From: Oscillospiraceae bacterium
GTDB taxonomy: Bacteria > Bacillota > Clostridia > Oscillospirales > CAG-382
Assembly (NCBI GenBank): GCA_015063785.1
Contig: SVTM01000028.1
Location: 1 to 37,326, forward strand
Direction: 5' to 3'
DNA: 37,326 bases
Shown: piece by piece, positions 1 to 8,457 of the stretch
How positions within the stretch are numbered: the first letter of the stretch is position 1
Layout of the letters: every line of letters starts with the position of its first letter
Position numbers and translations under genes: made by a program
The notes under the pieces: model-generated
Database searches by the model: none
The model's input: only the letters and a program-made list of their open reading frames with translations
What the model was told of the DNA's origin: nothing

Positions 1-1609
1 ACCACGAAAGGACATTGGCGGAAAATACGTTCTTGAAGCTGTTTACCGCAACGTCTTTCTTTTCATAGTTCGTGCCGTTTCCGAAATAATCAAGCTGAAC
101 GTTTTCAAGCTCGTCTATATTCGGTATTTCGCCGTTGACAAATTTTTCCAGTCTCTTTGTACAGTGTGCAACCCTTGCGATCATTCCGCCGATGCGGATA
201 TCCTGAACGTCAAAGCCGACTGCCTTGTTTTCTGTCATCCACTGCTTTTCGTAGCGGTCATAAAAGATTTCCATAAGCTTTTTAAGCTTCTTGCAATCGG
301 ATATAACAAGCTTTAATTCGTCAATGTTTTTTGCATCATACGCCTTGCGTATTCTTACGCCAAGATCCGCCTTAAGGGCAACAACGTCGCAAAGCGCCTT
401 CATTGTTTCGAAAAGATATCCGTAGTTTTCGTCTTTTGTAAGAAGCGAAAGCTTTCTCGAAAGAGCCTTGTGATCATCTGCCAGATTGTCGGTGATGGTC
501 TTGTCCATCAGTCCGTTGAAAAGGTCGTTGTACAATACGTATTTGCTCGGGTTTACGCATCTTCCGTCGTCTGTAAGATCCAAAAGCATAAATCTGTCAA
601 AGGAAATTCCGAATTTCTGCTTGAACTTTTCTTTTATGGACTTTGTGCTTTTGTTGCCCTTCATATACTCGGAAATATAGAAAAGCGACGGTATGCAGGC
701 AAATTTTGAGCATTCGCCCGAATCGTCTCCCCACATTGTGAAAAAGATGTTGGAGGTATTGTTTTTCTGACATCCGTAAAGCGCCGCTTTGGTTGCTTCT
801 ATGCTGAATTTGTTGTTGGGGGCAAAGCCTGTCCATGTCCACACGCCGCCGCCGAACCATGTGCCCTCTTTCAGCTTGTTGTGAGCTTTCATCATGTTGT
901 CATAGTGCTTCTTGTCTTTGGAATAATAGTCCCAGTATATCAGCTCCACGTTGTCAGGGATAAGAGCCTTTATATCATCCGAGATCTCGATATCCGAATT
1001 GTAATACTGACCGTTGGATGCAATTCTGAAAAACATATCAGACCACATGGCAAGGGTGAAACCGTACTTTTTGCCGATCTGCGAAACTCTTATTATATGA
1101 TCCACAAGTATTTTTGTTCTGTCACAATCTCCGTGCAGATCATAATATTTTCCGCGGCAGATCATGTGCGCTTCGTCCATGCCGATATTGATGCGTCTTG
1201 TGGTGAGCGCCTCGGCAAGGCTTGCAAACATATTGTCCACAAGCTCGTACGTTCTTTCGTCTCCCACAAGCAAAATGTCGTTGCAGTCTACAAAATCTCT
1301 GTATGCAGGCCAATTGACTATGGCGTTAAGATGCGCAAGGGTCTGTATGCACGGAATTATTTCAATTCCCTTTGCGCTCGCATAGCTGTCGATCTCTTTA
1401 AGCTCGTTTATCGTATAGCAGCCTCTGCCATAACCGAAATAGGGGTTGTCTTTTACCTCGTAGGTATCTTCCATATAGAGCATGACCGTGTTATAGTCCA
1501 TGCTTGCCATAAGATCGATCCATCTTTTAAGTGACGGAATATTCATCACACCGTTTCGGGAACAGTCGATCATCGTGCCGATTATCGGTCTTGTCTCTTG
1601 ATTTTTCAT
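1..1609 (-). CDS. GH20-like beta-N-acetylhexosaminidase (C-terminus cut by window edge)
   Basis: Probable cytoplasmic exo-glycosidase that removes N-acetylhexosamine from oligosaccharides. About 536 residues are visible and the reading frame is still open at base 1, so the C-terminus lies outside. The start ATG at 1609 has GGAG about 8 nt upstream. The text resembles the GH20 TIM barrel: a substrate-distal strand 'TVMLYMEDTYE', then 'INIGMDEAH' near residue 165 carrying the Asp-Glu pair that in GH20 positions the N-acetyl group and acts as acid/base, then 'AMWSDMFFRI' and 'ELIYWDYYS' with the aromatic residues expected around the sugar pocket. No signal peptide is visible. It is the last gene seen in an operon with an EEP hydrolase, a beta-propeller glycosidase and a DUF4838 protein, which fits intracellular processing of imported glycan fragments. 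The family call rests on remembered motifs; exact substrate is unknown. Confidence 0.75.
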   Translation of the reverse strand, partial: MKNQETRPIIGTMIDCSRNGVMNIPSLKRWIDLMASMDYNTVMLYMEDTYEVKDNPYFGYGRGCYTINELKEIDSYASAKGIEIIPCIQTLAHLNAIVNWPAYRDFVDCNDILLVGDERTYELVDNMFASLAEALTTRRINIGMDEAHMICRGKYYDLHGDCDRTKILVDHIIRVSQIGKKYGFTLAMWSDMFFRIASNGQYYNSDIEISDDIKALIPDNVELIYWDYYSKDKKHYDNMMKAHNKLKEGTWFGGGVWTWTGFAPNNKFSIEATKAALYGCQKNNTSNIFFTMWGDDSGECSKFACIPSLFYISEYMKGNKSTKSIKEKFKQKFGISFDRFMLLDLTDDGRCVNPSKYVLYNDLFNGLMDKTITDNLADDHKALSRKLSLLTKDENYGYLFETMKALCDVVALKADLGVRIRKAYDAKNIDELKLVISDCKKLKKLMEIFYDRYEKQWMTENKAVGFDVQDIRIGGMIARVAHCTKRLEKFVNGEIPNIDELENVQLDYFGNGTNYEKKDVAVNSFKNVFSANVLSW

Positions 1610-1660
1610 TTTGCAATCTCCTTGTTGTTTATTTTACCTAATTGTATTCGAATGCTCGCC

Positions 1661-2359
1661 TCAAAGGCGCACCGTTGCCGTATGAGGCCTGTGGTCAGAC
1701 ACAACAACTGCGGGAATATCCGCCGCAATCACTTCCACATCGGGACTTACAAAAATATAATCGATCTTTCTGTCGGGTTTGTCAGACGGAAAACTGAGTT
1801 GCGGTTCACCAAACAGCTCGGCAGTATCCTTCATGCGCTTTCTGATCGGATCTAAAACGTCATTTTCGGGAGTGACATTAAAATCGCCCATAAGGATACA
1901 CTTTTCGTTTTCAATATGGTCAAGCACTGTTGCCACCGCGTTTTTTTGCTCGTCGCAGTTTAGTCCGAAATGTATCACCAAAACTGTTATTCCGCCCTCA
2001 AATTTTGCTTTTAACAAACAGCGCGTTTCGTAATATTCGTTTCCCTCCCGCGGGTCGGGATCGGGTACGAGTATGGTTTCAGCACTTAATATGGTACATT
2101 TTGAAATAATTGCATTTCCGTACGGATTCTCGCCGCCAAAGTCTATCGCTTTTGCAAAGTAATAATGTTTCATACCCGTAAGTTCGGACAAAATTGCCGT
2201 CTGATCTTCATAATCAGCGAGTATTCCTTTGCCGCGCATCTCATTTAATCCGACGATGTCCGGATCCATGCTTTTTATCGCATCGGCAATGCTTTGAAAA
2301 TCTATTTCTTGCTCGATGTAATTAAGACAGTGCTGCGTGTTAAAGGACATGATCTTCAT
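1661..2359 (-). CDS. Endonuclease/exonuclease/phosphatase (EEP) family hydrolase
   Basis: Metal-dependent phosphoesterase-type hydrolase of 232 residues. The EEP motifs are present in order: 'SFNTQH' at the N-terminus, 'GLNEM' with the metal-binding Glu near residue 39, 'GNAIIS' near 80, 'HFGLN', 'MGDFNVTP' near 160 with the catalytic Asp/Asn, and 'SDHRPHTATV' at the end with the catalytic Asp-His. I chose ATG 2359 over an in-frame ATG at 2380 because GGAGGTG sits 6 nt before the former and would lie inside the coding sequence of the latter. There is no signal peptide, so it acts in the cytoplasm. It sits 46 bp behind the beta-propeller glycosidase gene and about 50 bp ahead of the GH20-like gene. 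In glycan operons such EEP proteins may cleave a phosphodiester or sugar-phosphate substituent, but no substrate can be inferred here. Confidence 0.85.
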   Translation of the reverse strand: MKIMSFNTQHCLNYIEQEIDFQSIADAIKSMDPDIVGLNEMRGKGILADYEDQTAILSELTGMKHYYFAKAIDFGGENPYGNAIISKCTILSAETILVPDPDPREGNEYYETRCLLKAKFEGGITVLVIHFGLNCDEQKNAVATVLDHIENEKCILMGDFNVTPENDVLDPIRKRMKDTAELFGEPQLSFPSDKPDRKIDYIFVSPDVEVIAADIPAVVVSDHRPHTATVRL

Positions 2360-2405
2360 TTCGTTCACCTCCGCACTCAAATCAAAAAACTGTAGTTATA
2401 TCCTT

Positions 2406-3374
2406 TCATTCAAAAAATCCCTGCAGAAATTCTTTCATCGTGCCTTCATAACACGCCTCTGCAAGAAATTCGTGTCCCAGCTGATCGCCCCAGCTGTAAT
2501 AAATGATGGTTCTGCCCAAAAATTCGCAGATCTCCATGTCGCTGTTGTTTATATCAAGAGCCGCATCGATAAGCGCGCGGTCTTTTTCATTAAGAAAGGG
2601 GGAGGCGATCTTCTTGTCCTCGTATTCGTCGTACATAAGAACGGGGTTCAGCAGACTGTATTCCCAGTTTACAAGATCCTTAGAGCGGGCAATACAGTCT
2701 GCATAACAGCACATCGGGTATGCTTCGAGATATAAAACGTAATAGTAGGGATCATCGTCCAATGTGTAAAGCGCGGGAGAACCTGCATAACGGTCTTTTT
2801 GGAACACACATTCCTTTGGGGTAAGAGTCCAGTTTGTCATATCGCAGGACTGCAAGAAGCGGAAGGTATAAGGATGTGTTCCGCACTCGTCGGCAGGCTC
2901 GCTTATCTCTATCATAAGGGTGTACTTGCCGTCTTTTTTCGCAATATTCATGTTGTAGATCTTAAATCCCGGCAGGGTAAGCTCGTGATAGGTCTCCCAG
3001 TCAACAAGGTTATCCGAGCGCATAAACGTCAGGGTATCTGCGCCCCATTCCTTGCTTTTTCCCGTCACAACGTACATGGTGTCGTCTACAACGATGGGAA
3101 AACCAAAGGTGTGATCCTCGGCAAACAAGGGAGTGGCGGTGTTGGTTCTTACGTTTACAAAACGAAGACACGGGCTGTCATCAACGTCCTGCCACGATAC
3201 CGTGGTTTCGGAAGTGAAGCTTTTTCTGCGCACCACCTCAAAACGGTAAAGCTCTCCGCGATAAACGATCGGGGTCGTTTCGACGATACAGTTGCAGGAT
3301 ATCGTTCCCAGCTTTCTTATAACCGGTTTTTGGGGATATACTTTTTTGCTCAATATTTCTTCAATGCGATCCAT
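2406..3374 (-). CDS. Five-bladed beta-propeller glycosidase-like protein (GH43/GH32/GH130 type)
   Basis: Protein of 322 residues that I read as a beta-propeller glycosidase. It shows the repeated blade signature S-x-D-x-x-x-W three times ('MRSDNLVDWE', 'QSCDMTNWTL', 'ARSKDLVNWEYS'), typical of GH43, GH32/68 and GH130 folds. Candidate acidic active-site residues are 'AEDHTFGFP' and 'ERYAGSP'-like stretches, but I cannot assign a catalytic triad with confidence. There is no signal peptide, so it is cytoplasmic. The start ATG at 3374 follows GGAG with 8 nt spacing. It lies 45 bp behind the DUF4838 gene and 46 bp ahead of the EEP gene, in the same operon. It may equally be a phosphorylase or a non-catalytic relative; the family call is firm at fold level only. 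Confidence 0.65.
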   Translation of the reverse strand: MDRIEEILSKKVYPQKPVIRKLGTISCNCIVETTPIVYRGELYRFEVVRRKSFTSETTVSWQDVDDSPCLRFVNVRTNTATPLFAEDHTFGFPIVVDDTMYVVTGKSKEWGADTLTFMRSDNLVDWETYHELTLPGFKIYNMNIAKKDGKYTLMIEISEPADECGTHPYTFRFLQSCDMTNWTLTPKECVFQKDRYAGSPALYTLDDDPYYYVLYLEAYPMCCYADCIARSKDLVNWEYSLLNPVLMYDEYEDKKIASPFLNEKDRALIDAALDINNSDMEICEFLGRTIIYYSWGDQLGHEFLAEACYEGTMKEFLQGFFE

Positions 3375-3419
3375 GTAAGTTCTCCTTTTTAAACATTTTT
3401 TGTGTATCAGGCTTATGTA

Positions 3420-4373
3420 TCAGTACTTTTTTGCGCATTCCGCAAAAGGGGTTATATCAAAGCTTCCGTGAAGCTCTTCGTAATCATCCCCCAAAAAGCA
3501 GGCAAAGGTACAAACAACGTCAAAGCCGATTTCGCGATACTCGGCCATATCTTTTTCCATCGCGCAAACATCGGGAACAAATTTTGACGGCGGCTTTTTC
3601 CAGCCCGAAAAAAGCGAGTTGTCATACCAATATTCAAGCACCTTTTTCGGTCGGCTTTCAAAATATTCCATCAACGGTGAGATCATTTGCTTCTCGCGTT
3701 CGATAAGGCTTCGGGCGTTCTCCCCTTTTGCCGTATATTTTTCAAAGGGAGCGTATTCAAGAAAAACTCCGTCGCAGGGTTTTATCTTTTTTGGAGGCAC
3801 TACCGTGTCCATATATGCAAGGTACGCCATCTGCGCATTTGGGATATGTTTTCGTATTTCAAAAAGCATTCTGTTTATGACAATAAGCTGGCGGTCGGAT
3901 GCCGAAAGCTTTTGACATTCGGGACAAAAACATCCGAGATCATGCCCGTCGTCCATCCAAAAGTAAAACCTTCCGCAGCTTTTGTACAGCGAAAGAGCAA
4001 GCTCTGCCGCGTTGCGGGCAAAAATATCAAGGGCTTCCCCGTTTGAAACACAAAAATTGCTGTCATCCGTCCTTTTTCCGTCGGCGTTCATCCTGAAATA
4101 TTCGGGGTGGGTATCAAAAAGCTCTCTCGGCATAAGATAGCCTGCCGCGTGCAGTTCGTATTCTATTTCAAGTCCGCGGCTCTCTGCATAATCAATAAGC
4201 TTTCGAAACCTCTCTGTTTTTGCAAGCTCCACCAGCTTTTTCAGGCAATCCGCCGCTTCCGCGCCACCACACGGATGAATACCCAAAACTTCAATTCCCG
4301 CATCCGCCAGTCTGTCGATCCATCTTTTTGACAGCTCGTCGGGATGGATCACCATGTTGCTCTTCATTTTCAT
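3420..4373 (-). CDS. DUF4838 domain protein, first gene of glycan operon
   Basis: Protein of 317 residues matching what I remember of DUF4838, a TIM-barrel-like family found next to glycosidases and distantly reminiscent of GH20/alpha-glucuronidase barrels. Visible hallmarks are 'YELHAAGYLMPRELF', the sequence 'FWMDDGHDLGCFCPEC' near residues 138-153 with its paired acids followed by C-x-C-x-x-C, and a later 'VLEYWYDNSLF'. The Cys cluster could bind a metal or simply be structural. The start ATG 4373 follows GGAG with 6 nt spacing. A strong promoter lies 33 bp upstream (4406-4434), making this the first of at least four co-oriented genes. It is probably a carbohydrate-active enzyme, but its reaction is not established. 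Confidence 0.7.
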   Translation of the reverse strand: MKMKSNMVIHPDELSKRWIDRLADAGIEVLGIHPCGGAEAADCLKKLVELAKTERFRKLIDYAESRGLEIEYELHAAGYLMPRELFDTHPEYFRMNADGKRTDDSNFCVSNGEALDIFARNAAELALSLYKSCGRFYFWMDDGHDLGCFCPECQKLSASDRQLIVINRMLFEIRKHIPNAQMAYLAYMDTVVPPKKIKPCDGVFLEYAPFEKYTAKGENARSLIEREKQMISPLMEYFESRPKKVLEYWYDNSLFSGWKKPPSKFVPDVCAMEKDMAEYREIGFDVVCTFACFLGDDYEELHGSFDITPFAECAKKY

Positions 4374-4405
4374 CTGCGCCTCCGCGACAAAGTAGATTTT
4401 TCTTG

Positions 4406-4434
4406 ATTATATCATTCCGTACAAAAAAAGTCAA
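4406..4434 (-). promoter_or_regulatory. SigA-type promoter of the glycan operon
   Basis: On the minus strand TTGACT (4434-4429), a 17-nt spacer and TATAAT (4411-4406) form a near-perfect vegetative promoter. Transcription would start around 4399, giving a short leader into the DUF4838 gene. It is back-to-back with the spoIIE upstream region. Confidence 0.85.
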
Positions 4435-4447
4435 GCAGGCTACTGCT

Positions 4448-4481
4448 TTCGACCTTTTTCTTACAAAGCGCACCATATAAT
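4448..4481 (+). promoter_or_regulatory. Candidate spoIIE promoter with a 0A-box-like site
   Basis: TATAAT at 4476-4481 has no good -35 at 16-18 nt. Instead TTCGACC (4448-4454) lies 21 nt upstream; its complement GGTCGAA matches the Spo0A box core TGTCGAA at 6 of 7 positions. Bacillus spoIIE and spoIIG are Spo0A~P-activated SigA promoters with unusual -35/-10 spacing, so the arrangement is plausible. This is inference from one near match. Confidence 0.4.
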
Positions 4482-4547
4482 ATAGCCATAGAGCGATTTA
4501 CCAATTTTTACCAAATTGAAGAATGCAGCAAAGGAAGTGTAAAATCA

Positions 4548-6842
4548 ATGCCGTCCCCGATCATCACAAAGGCACAAAAAAGCATAAAAAGCTCTTTGTC
4601 AGGCAAATATATTCCCCCACGGGACGGAATGACCCGTGAAAAAAAGCTCTCGCGAAGAGCTGCGTTTTTTTCGGCAATCTTCCATGCTGTTTGCGGATTT
4701 ATTCTCGGCTGCGCAAGGCTTCCTTTCGGTATATACCCCTGCGGCACCGCCCTTGTCTTTGCCTCGGGAAAAAACTGCTTTTTTTCATATCTCGGCGCAA
4801 GCTTTGCCTGTGTGACCTATCCCTTTGGCATAGCTCCTGCCTTTGCGGTAAACACCATTGCTTTTTTTGCACGGGCGTTTTCAAGCTCGTACAATTTCAA
4901 CGAAAAAAGGCATCGAAAGCTGTTTTTTTCGTCGGCTCTTTCTCTGCTTTGCGCTCTGGTGACGGCAAGCATCGGCGGATTTGAAAAAGAATACGTTTTA
5001 GCAGGCGTTTTTTATTCGGTCTGTCTTCCTGCCGTAACCTTTGCCCTTTCCTCGGTGCTTTCGTTGCCGTTGTCTAAGGGAGGTGCTCTTTCGGTCAACG
5101 GCTCTTTCTGCGCCACCGCCTTTATATTCGTTTTTGCCCTGTCGTTTGCCGACCTTGCGTTTTTTTCGACATCCATGTTTTTTTCGACCGTCATAACACT
5201 TTTTTCTGCCATCATGGGCGGCAGTGTGCACGGACTTTTGCTGGGGATGATCTGCGGTGTTGCCTGTACGGGAAATGCCTTAAGCGCCGCTCTCGCGCTG
5301 CCCTTGGGAATTGCGGCGTTTGCCTCGGGAATGTGCGACAAAAGAAAAAAAGCGCAGTGCATATCCTGCTTTTTTGCGCTTTTTTCGGTCATCTGTCTTT
5401 TGCTTTTTCAAAGCGGCTTTGAAAAGTATTTTTTCGGCGCCCTTTTGGGGTGTGTCGTGTTTTATCCTATCTCCGCCCTTATGCCCCGAATATTCGAAAA
5501 CAGTTCTCCCCTTTTTCCGACGGCATCTTATAAAAACACAAAATACGAAAAGATCTCCCACGCCTTTTCTTCCATTTCGGATATGGTATACAACGTTTCG
5601 GACAAGCTGAAATACCCCACCGAATACGAAACGCGAAAAGAGGTGCAAAAAATATTCCTTTCGGTCTGCGGCGGCTGTTCGATGTACGAAAAATGTTACA
5701 GCAGACGGCTTTACGAAAAAGAAAGCGTCGAAGATATCATCTGCGAACGCCTTTTGTCGGGCGGACTTAAAAAAAGCGACCTGCCCGACAGATTTTCCGA
5801 CAGCTGCATAAAGCTGTCGTTTGCCGTCGAAAAGCTTAATGACGGCTATGCACAGATGATAAGCGACCGCTTTCGCGATAACAAAACAGAAATTCTCGCA
5901 TCGGAGTACAGCAGTATGGCAAGACTTATAAAATACACGTCCCAAAAAGAAAAGACCGACACAACAAAGGACACGATACTTGAAGAAAAAGCAAGGTGCG
6001 CCCTTGCAGCAATCGGTATCAGATTTTCGTCGGTAAAGGCATACGGCACGCGGATGAAAACAGTCGACGTAACCGGCGTTGTGCTTGACAAATTTCCCTG
6101 CACATCAGCCGAGCTTGCACGGTATATGAGCGAAAAATGCGGCTACTTTTTCGGCGAGCCCGAATACATCGCCTGCGGCGACGGAATGACCATGCGTATG
6201 AAGCGTGCGCGCAAGATAAGGCTGGAATACGCCCGATGCGCCTGTGCCAAGGGTGGACAGGGGGTAAACGGCGACAGCGTTAATTTTTTTGAAAGCGACG
6301 AGGATTTCTTTTATGCCCTTATTTCCGACGGCATGGGAAGCGGCAGAAGCGCCGCCCTGACCTCGCGCCTTACGTCTATTTTTCTCGAAAAGCTTCTGAC
6401 CACCGGCACCCACAAAACCGTTACCCTTGAGATGCTGAACAATCTGCTTTTGTCCAAAAATGACGAAAGCTTTGCAACAGTTGATCTTCTCGAGATCGAC
6501 CTGCTTTCGGGGGATGCCGCCTTTATCAAGGCAGGCGCCGCCCCTGCATATATCGTCCGTGCTTCAAAGCTTTATAAAATCGCCTCGTGTACTCCGCCCG
6601 CAGGCATTGTTCGGTCTTTCTGCGCCGAAAGCACAAAATTTTCGCTTGAAAAGGGCGATACCGTGCTGATGCTGTCCGACGGCATAGTCCAATCGTCAGA
6701 CGATGCCCCCTGGCTGTGCGAAATGCTGGCGCAGGATACAAACGACGACCCGTCGCGGCTTTGCGACAGAATCGTTTCCAAGGCAAAAAAGATAAATCTT
6801 CGCGAGGACGATATGACCTGCGCAGCGGTGAAGGTGGTGTGA
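4548..6842 (+). CDS. spoIIE: Stage II sporulation protein E (membrane PP2C phosphatase)
   Basis: SpoIIE dephosphorylates the anti-anti-sigma factor SpoIIAA at the sporulation septum, releasing SigF in the forespore. This copy is 764 residues, a little shorter than the Bacillus protein (about 827). Residues 30-330 are strongly hydrophobic with many membrane spans, for example 'AIFHAVCGFILGCARLPFGI' and later Phe/Ala/Leu-rich blocks. A central cytoplasmic region includes 'VCGGCSMYEKCY' near 378, a conserved Cys-rich stretch of this family. The C-terminal PP2C domain has 'ISDGMGSGRSA' with metal-binding Asp near residue 594, 'KAGAAPAYI', 'LMLSDGI' with Asp near 711, and 'REDDMTCAAV' at the end. 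The start ATG follows AAGGAAG. It converges on dinB with a 7-bp gap. This gene marks the organism as an endospore former. Confidence 0.95.
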   Translation: MPSPIITKAQKSIKSSLSGKYIPPRDGMTREKKLSRRAAFFSAIFHAVCGFILGCARLPFGIYPCGTALVFASGKNCFFSYLGASFACVTYPFGIAPAFAVNTIAFFARAFSSSYNFNEKRHRKLFFSSALSLLCALVTASIGGFEKEYVLAGVFYSVCLPAVTFALSSVLSLPLSKGGALSVNGSFCATAFIFVFALSFADLAFFSTSMFFSTVITLFSAIMGGSVHGLLLGMICGVACTGNALSAALALPLGIAAFASGMCDKRKKAQCISCFFALFSVICLLLFQSGFEKYFFGALLGCVVFYPISALMPRIFENSSPLFPTASYKNTKYEKISHAFSSISDMVYNVSDKLKYPTEYETRKEVQKIFLSVCGGCSMYEKCYSRRLYEKESVEDIICERLLSGGLKKSDLPDRFSDSCIKLSFAVEKLNDGYAQMISDRFRDNKTEILASEYSSMARLIKYTSQKEKTDTTKDTILEEKARCALAAIGIRFSSVKAYGTRMKTVDVTGVVLDKFPCTSAELARYMSEKCGYFFGEPEYIACGDGMTMRMKRARKIRLEYARCACAKGGQGVNGDSVNFFESDEDFFYALISDGMGSGRSAALTSRLTSIFLEKLLTTGTHKTVTLEMLNNLLLSKNDESFATVDLLEIDLLSGDAAFIKAGAAPAYIVRASKLYKIASCTPPAGIVRSFCAESTKFSLEKGDTVLMLSDGIVQSSDDAPWLCEMLAQDTNDDPSRLCDRIVSKAKKINLREDDMTCAAVKVV

Positions 6843-6849
6843 CACGCCA

Positions 6850-8154
6850 TTATCTCAGATGTGTAAAAACCTCATATCCGCGCTCTATCTTTCCCAGCAT
6901 TTCGGTGTCGCACAGCGAAAGGGCGTTGGTCGATATTTTTGAAAATCCAAACCGTCCGCGTATGCGGTCGACCGTTGAATCAATAACGTCCTTTCTGCCC
7001 GAATCCTCGGGAAAAAGCGACATCTGACACAATCCGTCGGCAGGGGCAAGGTTTATGGCGCACACGCCTATCGACCGCAGTGGCGTTTTGGTAAGATCCA
7101 CGCTTTTTGCAAGAAGCATGCACGAAAAAGCCAGCATATCCCGTGCACTGCTGGTGCAAAAACCCAGCGGCATCTGCCGCTCGAACGATTGCAGATCTGT
7201 CAGGCGAAAATGCATTTTTATTCCTCGACATTTCAACTTTTCGGCACGCAGGCGCGAACACACCGTGTCGCACAACGACGAAAGAATAAGCTTTGCCTCA
7301 AGAAAGCTTGCGATATCCTTTGGCGGCGTGGTGGAGTTTCCCACAGATTTTGCATCGGGGGCGCATCCGAAATATGCCACAGGCGACGTGTCCTCCCCCC
7401 TGCAAAAGTTTCGCAGGGTAAGTCCGTTTTTGCCGAGTATCGCCTTCATAAAATATTCGTCCTTGTCCGCCGCCTGCCCTATTGTCGTGATGCCGTAGCT
7501 GCGAAGACGGGCGCAGGTGCTGCGCCCTGCAAAAAGAATGTCCGAAAGGGGAAGCTTTGATATCACCCTTTCGTACTCGGCAGGTGAAAAAACAGTGGTG
7601 GCATCGGGTTTTTTATAGTCCGAACCAAGCTTTGCAAAAACCTTGTTGTCCGAGACCCCCACCGATACCGTTACGCCAAGCTCTTTTTTTATGGCGGTTC
7701 GTATCTCGTCGGCAATGCGTGCACCGTCGGCAATACTTCTTACCTCACGGCAGTCGGAAAGCTCTAGCCATGCCTCGTCCATTCCAAAGGGCTCGACCCT
7801 GTCGGTATAGCGCAGGTATATATCGCGTGCCGCCCGAGAATATTGCATATAAAGGTCGTAGTGGGCAGAAAGTATCACGAGCGACGGACATTTTTTCAGA
7901 GCGTTCGATATAGTCTCGCCGGTTTTCACGCCGTAAAATTTTGCTTTTTCATTTTTTGCCAGCACGATGCCGTGGCGCAGTTCTCTGCTTCCGCAGACCG
8001 CCACGGGCTTTTGCAAAAGCGATCTGTCGGGCGAATTTGCACATTCCACCGAAGCAAAAAAGTTGTTGAGATCAGCGTGTAAAACCACGCGACCCGAATT
8101 TATTCCCCTGCCCGATGCATAATCAACAGACGGCGTATATTTTTCAGAAATCAT
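6850..8154 (-). CDS. dinB: Y-family DNA polymerase (DNA polymerase IV type)
   Basis: Error-prone translesion polymerase of 434 residues. The catalytic palm is intact: 'VVLHADLNNFFASVE' places metal ligand Asp28 and the Phe32/33 steric-gate region, and 'VEPFGMDEAWLELSD' gives Asp126-Glu127. 'HGIVLAKNEKAKFYGVKTG' is the usual fingers segment, and 'SVGVSDNKVFAKLGSDYKKP' is the conserved thumb-side motif. The little-finger domain fills the rest. The Trp after DEA and the Gly-Met before it resemble the Firmicutes DinB branch without an obvious beta-clamp motif at the extreme C-terminus, though I did not search for one rigorously. The start ATG 8154 has GGAGG 6 nt upstream. A strong promoter overlapped by a perfect palindrome (8190-8219) suggests damage-inducible or repressor-controlled expression. 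Confidence 0.93.
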   Translation of the reverse strand: MISEKYTPSVDYASGRGINSGRVVLHADLNNFFASVECANSPDRSLLQKPVAVCGSRELRHGIVLAKNEKAKFYGVKTGETISNALKKCPSLVILSAHYDLYMQYSRAARDIYLRYTDRVEPFGMDEAWLELSDCREVRSIADGARIADEIRTAIKKELGVTVSVGVSDNKVFAKLGSDYKKPDATTVFSPAEYERVISKLPLSDILFAGRSTCARLRSYGITTIGQAADKDEYFMKAILGKNGLTLRNFCRGEDTSPVAYFGCAPDAKSVGNSTTPPKDIASFLEAKLILSSLCDTVCSRLRAEKLKCRGIKMHFRLTDLQSFERQMPLGFCTSSARDMLAFSCMLLAKSVDLTKTPLRSIGVCAINLAPADGLCQMSLFPEDSGRKDVIDSTVDRIRGRFGFSKISTNALSLCDTEMLGKIERGYEVFTHLR

Positions 8155-8189
8155 TTTGTTCCTCCATATCGCAAGCCTTGCGAAATTTT

Positions 8190-8219
8190 GTTCGATAACA
8201 TAATAGCACGTTATCGAAC
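8190..8219. promoter_or_regulatory. Perfect 10-10-10 palindromic operator over the dinB -10 box
   Basis: GTTCGATAAC, a 10-nt spacer, and GTTATCGAAC form a perfect inverted repeat. The spacer contains the -10 hexamer of the dinB promoter, so a dimeric repressor bound here would block transcription. Each arm also contains GTT-N4-AAC. This differs from the usual Firmicutes LexA box (CGAAC-N4-GTTCG). Confidence 0.7.
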
Positions 8220-8228
8220 GTTTGTCAA
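8200..8228 (-). promoter_or_regulatory. SigA-type promoter of dinB
   Basis: On the minus strand TTGACA (8228-8223), 17-nt spacer, TATTAT (8205-8200). The start point would fall near 8193, inside the distal arm of the palindrome, leaving a leader of about 40 nt before dinB. Confidence 0.85.
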
Positions 8229-8397
8229 GAATAAATGTTCTGTTTTCCAGGTATTTTTGTGTTCGATCTGTGCTTTTTGTACATTTTCGGCACTTTTTTC
8301 TAACTTTTGTTCGCGTTTTGCGTAAACTTCAGTTCGTTTTTTGCGGTGATTTGTAAAAAATTTCTCAAAATCCGCAATAAAAATTTATAAAAGGCAA

Positions 8398-8426
8398 TTG
8401 ACAAAAAGCCATAAAAGTATTATTCT
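8398..8426 (+). promoter_or_regulatory. SigA-type promoter of ddh
   Basis: TTGACA (8398-8403), 17-nt spacer, TATTCT (8421-8426). The leader is short, about 25 nt, with AGGAG 8 nt before the ATG. No room for a lysine riboswitch is left. The stretch 8230-8397 between the two divergent promoters is AT-rich and holds nothing else I can name. Confidence 0.8.
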
Positions 8427-8457
8427 TATAGGGTAAAAATCAATAGGAGTGATATGA

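Noticed and set aside
8223..8260. Canonical LexA box near dinB
   Set aside because: AGAAC-N4-ATTCT and GAACGTTTGTCA both have several mismatches to CGAAC-N4-GTTCG; the perfect palindrome nearby is a better operator candidate.
8427..8457. Lysine riboswitch ahead of ddh
   Set aside because: The leader after the predicted start point is only about 25 nt, far too short.
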